In this document: one piece after another, positions 59,340 to 64,000 of the stretch
Layout: each line of letters starts with the position of its first letter
Numbering within the stretch: position 1 is the first letter of the stretch
Assembly (NCBI RefSeq): GCF_030272615.1
Contig: NC_081414.1
Span: 339,926,502 to 339,990,501, forward strand
Reading direction: 5' to 3'
DNA length: 64,000 nt
From: Cryptomeria japonica
Lineage: Eukaryota > Streptophyta > Pinopsida > Cupressales > Cupressaceae
Notes under the pieces: model-generated
Databases searched by the model: none
Told to the model about the DNA's origin: nothing
What the model saw: only the letters and a program-made list of their open reading frames with translations
Program-made: the position numbers and the translations under genes

Positions 59340-60829
59340 GGCCTGCCTCTTGATTTGCCTGACACTTCGCACAGGCATTGGTGAGAGGGAACGACCCAAA
59401 GTGGTGATGGGCTAAAGCCAAGCTCTTTTGAACCACTCTAAATAACTGTGGATGCAATGAAAGTTGTAGACAATGGGTGCTGGAATGGTATTGCGACGAT
59501 TTATTCATCGGATCAATACCCACCCAAACAGATGCCCTTACTAGAATCTCTTGTTTTTAGATGCCAAAATCCTTCTATCTGTTGGCTCGGGCAATGTGAT
59601 ACGTGCATGCCGAAGACACCTCTCATGTACTCCTCAGTTAGAGATAGCAAGTTCTTGGGAAGTGATGCCCCTTGAACTCGAAGCTTGGTATGCCCAAGAA
59701 GTGAGTGCACTATAAGGGGGAGCCAGTGCTACCAAGCGTCTAGCTATCCGACTGAGTGTTGTATTTTATGGTTAGAGGATTCAATAGATATTTCCCTTGC
59801 CCGCCATAGGATTTTTTGTGAATGTGCTTGATTGTCTTGAGTCAAAGTCAAACAAACATTTTGTCTTCTGTGATTGTCAAAGGTTAAATCAAAAACAAAC
59901 TTTCAAAAGTGCTCATAATCAACTTGGGTTTTCAAAATCAACAACCTTCAATTCAAAACAAAATTCAAACAAAAGTCCAAATTTGTCCAAGTATTCATCC
60001 AACATTTGAACATGGCTTGTCAAAACATTGAATATCTTTGTTTCAAAATTCATGTCACTTTAGGCTAGGTTTCGCATAGTCCAACTTAGGTCCTAGGACA
60101 TATTGTCATCTCCCTTCATTTTAGTCCTTTTCATTGCAAGCGTCCTCATTTTGTACTTAGGTTCAAAATCATTTCCCTAAGATTGCGTTTCATTGTCATA
60201 TCTAAGCTAGATTTCCATTTAGGTGACATTCGTGCATTATCCTTGTCATGCTAAAATTAGGTCTTGCCTAGGTTGCATTTCGCATATTCCAAGTCATTGG
60301 TCTTCGCATATCCTTATCATTGTATTGTCATCTTGTCCTAGCTTCATCTTGTCATATCATATCCTTAGATCATTTTCATGTCATATCCCAAGTCATTGTC
60401 ATAATCATTGCCTTCTTGCATTTAGTCTAAAAAATTTATTTTGTCAAACTTGAAAAATCAAAACTTTGGATGATACCCTAAGTTGTTGTTAGGGAGTCTT
60501 GACATTGTCTAAAATTTGTCCTTTCATTAATATCATTTTTGTCAAACCTAGCTTAGTATCCAAGCATATAGGTGAGACATTTTCAATTTGTCCTATTGTC
60601 ATTTGGTCTTTTGTCCTTTAAGGTCTTCACTTCATTTCAACTTCCCAAGGTTGAGTCTTTAGGTTTGCATTCCAAAAAGTTTGTCCAAATCTTGAAAAAC
60701 AACAAAAAAATAGGTTGCATTCTTGCCATAGATTGCATTTTCATCTATTTAGGTTGCATTTAGTTGCATATCATACATCAAACTTTTAAAATAAAAAAAT
60801 ACCCCAAAACTATTGCATTGCATAGTGAC
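59340..60829 (+). other. Leader-like block of the 57-64 kb retroelement
   Basis: 59,350-59,430 matches the reverse complement of 24,260-24,310 (GTGAGAGGGAACGACC shared). The remainder is TC-rich with no supported gene. It identifies the two elements as relatives. Confidence 0.5.
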
Positions 60830-63362
60830 ATGTTTGTTGAAATGAGGTCTCAACCTTCTTATGAATCCATGTCATCACAATTAAGAAATCAATCATGTCA
60901 ATCCAATCTCTACATGTCTCAGAACTTATCATGATGATGTAAATGTGCAAATACAAAAACTAGAGGAAAAACTAGTTCAAGAAAAAGAGATCTTGGAACA
61001 AAAAGTGAAAAATAGTGAGAAGATTAGATCCCAAATGTCCAAAACATTTTAAAAATTTCAAGGTCCAAACCCAAAATTTGAGCCAATTGATGTAAAAGCT
61101 CTTATCGAACGATCAGACATACCAACTCTCATCTCTCAGATAGAAATGATGAAATAATTTCAAAAAACAAGCACAAATTTCAATCAAGTCCCAAATCAAA
61201 ATTCATTTGGTCAAATTTCATTCAATCAAATCTCGAATCAACAACATATACAACCAACACAACCAATGGTCCAATTTCAACAATATGTCCAGCCAATTGT
61301 CAAGTATCAACAACAAACTCAATGGACAACTCAGTATCAACAACTACAATCACAAATTCAAAAACAAAACTTGCAACATGCACCAAGCCAAATTTTGAAC
61401 ATGTCAAACCAATTTGATCAACATCTAGTTCAAAATCAAAAGATGACATCAGACCAGAACCAACTCCTTTCCAAACAAGTTCAAATTCTAGATACAACTA
61501 TGTCAAAACCTCGAAAGAAAGGTGGCTTTATTGCAAGGATCATAAGGAAACTACCAAGTGAGTTCTTTGAGGAAGATCAAGATAATACAATTATGTCTAG
61601 CAATGCCTCATCCCCCCACAAACAAATTGACTCTCCAATGGCATCTATCCCTACACCTTTAGAAGTTTCACAAGAACCTTCCATATTGTCCTCATCAAAC
61701 AATACACCCAAGGATGAAATTATCCAAGGGCTATCCGTAATTGATTTCCAAGATGATCCAATTCATGATGCACATCCTTGTCATGTTTTAGAAATACAAG
61801 ACCCAATGCCACCATGCACTTTATTGCCATTACCTGTTTTAGAGGACCCCATTCGAAGTCCCTCTTCCTCATGTTCAAGCATTGATTCCTTGCCAGAATC
61901 CATCACAAATGTTTAAAGTGTATTTCCTTCATGCCAAAACATTGATTCCTTGTCAGAATCCCCCATGCATATCCAAAGTCCAATCCCATGTCAAGAGGAT
62001 AATTTAGAGCATGAAGAAACGTGTCTTAAAATAGATCAAGATCAAGATCCTGAAACCTTATCATCCCATCCAATTGTTGACCAGGATCCCATTTCCCTAG
62101 ACACTTGAAATGATTCCATTATTCCTATCCATTCTATCCAAGAACAAAATGTCCTTTCAAATCCCATTGACATTCCATATATCCCTTCCATCCTTTCCAA
62201 TGATCCCATTAAAAGTCAAGAGCAAAGCACCTTTAAAGAGGATTCCAGTGATCTTCCTCGTCAAGATCAAAGTATCCTTCCAAATTCATTTCCAACACAA
62301 GACCCTATCATTCCTTCAAATCCTCCACAAGATCCACTTGTTCCTCCATCTCCTTGTCTTAATGCTCCATATACACTCCAAGATCGCATTTCTTTTGATG
62401 ATCCCATTATTTCTCCCATTCCATCTCTTGAAGAGCCTGTCATTGAACCATGTCCACTACACAATCCTATTCCCCCTCATGATCCTAATCCCCTTCATGA
62501 TTCTAACATGTCAGTGTAGGATGTTCATGAACCCTTGACATGCATAATGGGTTCTTCCACTTTGGTGCAATCCGATCCACTTCAAGATCTCATTATTTCT
62601 CTCATATCATATCCACCTCATAATGGACTCGTGTCTTCTTCCCAAAGAAAAGAGTATCCTACAAGTCAAGATATTCATAAAGGCAAAGGAGTAGATCTCC
62701 ATAAGCAAGAATCCCTTCATGTTAAAGAAAATATTAAGGGTCATGGCCTCAATGAAATTCCTCAAGACGTGGGTACCCCTACTAAATCCAACATACCTTC
62801 AAAATCAAAACATACACCTTCCCCATCATACTTTCCATCCATCTTAGGTCCTTGTATCCCTTCATCCTCTATGCAAGGTCAGCAAAGGCACACATCATTG
62901 AGTAAATTTCATCAATCCAAAAGAATTCCATTTCATTCATGTCCATCTGAGCATTCCTTTCCCCCTCCAAGCAATTTGGATGCCAAGTGTAAACATCATA
63001 AGTCTAGCAATCCACATGTATTCAAGGATCAATATGTCCAATATAATCGACATGTCAAAACAAAGAACAATATTATCTATAAAGAAAAAGAAATATCCAA
63101 AAGGCCACAAAGGCCCATTGCTCAAAAACAAAATTCAAAATATATATGGGTTGCTAAATCCCTTGTGCAAGCAATGCACTCCAATGAACCACAAAAGCAT
63201 GAAAAATCAAAAACCATGTGGATCCCTAAGCAACTACTTGAAGCACAAAAGCCTAAAGAAACATCAAAATTGGCACCTAAAATTTCTATTCCTCCATCCA
63301 AACCTCTTAAATCTATTCCTCCATCACCTTCATCATCTATTTTGGGTATTGATGTCCCATAA
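60830..63362 (+). pseudogene. Long Q-rich then P/S-rich retroelement ORF, about 840 codons
   Basis: The likely start is ATG at 60,830 (MFVEMRSQPSYESMSSQL). A frameshift near 60,930 leads into one frame that stays open to 63,362 except for a few stops (near 61,050, 61,155, 61,914, 62,108 and 62,518). Order: coiled coil (QIQKLEEKLVQEKEILEQKV), Q/N-rich region (61,200-61,500), a basic patch (PRKKGGFIARIIRKLP), a P/S/D-rich region with QDP repeats, then a basic C-terminal region with IWVAKSLVQA and MWIPKQLLEA. No enzyme motif. A gag-like structural protein is a reasonable guess, but I recognise no family. Confidence 0.5.
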
Positions 63363-64000
63363 TCACTATCCTTTCCTCCATCCAAATCTCACAATCTGAG
63401 ATCCATTTTTCCTCCATCAGTCCATCACCCCTCAAGGTGTGTGCCAATGTTGAGCTTGCCTTCATTTCCATCCACTCAAGCCCAATTCTTCCAATACCCT
63501 ATCCATTATCCAATGCATATTTTCCATCATTTGATCCCTTTGATCCCATCCTTTGCATAAATCCTTGCCTTAGTTTCATCTCTTTTTCCATGTCCTTATC
63601 CTACCAACGTCTTTGAGCATACTTTTAAAGATCATGGTCCATTTATTTTTTAAGGCTACTATCCACAAAAAAAAAAAAAAAAAAGACATTTGAGTCCTTC
63701 TTCCATCCCCTATCATGTGTCCATCTTCTATTGAAAAAGTCAAAAATACAAAAAAAAAAAAAAAAAAAGACAAAAGAAAAAAGTAAAGCAAAAATAATTC
63801 ATCCACTGGTGAAAACCTGGCAAATAGGTGCCTTAGGCAAGTACCGTGATGAAAACCTGGCAAACAGGCGTCATGCGTAATCTATGAACTTCTTGCACAC
63901 CACACTTGGGGGCAGGTTTCCTCCTTCATATCCTATTGCCCTTCATTATCCTATCATACCATGTCATACTCCTCCATTATCCTATTGTCCCTCAGGTCCA
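63363..64000 (+). other. Post-ORF region with A-runs and repeated AAACCTGGCAAA words
   Basis: Two A-runs of 18-20 (63,669-63,687 and 63,750-63,769) are followed by two copies of TGAAAACCTGGCAAA (63,809 and 63,849), then ACTTGGGGGCAGG near 63,905, which could be a polypurine tract. No gene. The window ends here. Confidence 0.45.

Noticed and set aside
62110-62538. Plus-strand hydrophobic 142-codon frame that could look like membrane segments
   Set aside because: Out-of-frame reading of the P/S-rich retroelement ORF; the correct frame continues on both sides.
63669-63769. A-runs as poly(A) tails of a retroposed cDNA
   Set aside because: Two similar A-runs followed by AGACA words lie inside the retroelement tail; no retrogene precedes them and no target duplication was found.

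Overview
This is a nuclear plant DNA window, AT-rich and dominated by old, mutated LTR retrotransposons. One ordinary host gene is clearly visible: a mitochondrial small heat-shock protein at 35.5-36.3 kb, with one intron, a poly(A) signal and a cluster of heat-shock elements. The density of nested, decayed copia and gypsy elements around an isolated gene suggests a large plant genome. A gymnosperm is my best guess; nothing in the window proves the species.

Layout. 1-3421: the 3' end of a Ty1/copia element (RT, RNase H, 3' LTR). 3422-5191 and 22728-24440: two halves of a minus-strand degenerate retroelement, split by the insertion at 5192-22727. That insertion is a roughly 17.5 kb Ty3/gypsy (Tat-like) element. 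Its direct terminal repeats are 5.76 and 5.87 kb, it begins TGTTG/TATTG and ends CAATA, and it is flanked by GAAGT/GAAGG. Each giant LTR carries about 14 palindromes centred on TTTAAA, followed by a roughly 1,170-codon reading frame, then a TATA-like box and an AATAAA signal. The internal part holds PBS, gag, protease, an extra RNase H before RT, RT, RNase H and integrase. 24.4-35 kb: AT-rich DNA with a solo copia LTR (perfect TSD CCTAA), minisatellites, and an unidentified minus-strand coding region at 31.0-32.8 kb. 35.0-36.5 kb: the heat-shock gene. 36.5-43.6 kb: local duplications and a LINE remnant. 43,607-52,134: a structurally complete but dead copia element with about 1.5 kb LTRs, followed by 14 bases of PBS-like sequence and a 650 bp TG/TA/TATG microsatellite. 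53.3-57.4 kb: pieces of minus-strand copia elements. 57.4-64 kb: a plus-strand retroelement of unknown class, related to the split outer element and carrying a long Q-rich then P/S-rich reading frame.

How it fits together. The window records successive insertions. The most unusual object is the giant-LTR gypsy element. In the RNA of such an element the long ORF and the palindrome array would lie downstream of pol, in U3, much like an accessory gene. Comparing its two LTRs separates stop codons that were already in the parent (shared) from those acquired afterwards (private, mostly C-to-T or G-to-A). All retroelement genes here are broken. The heat-shock gene is the only clearly intact functional locus.
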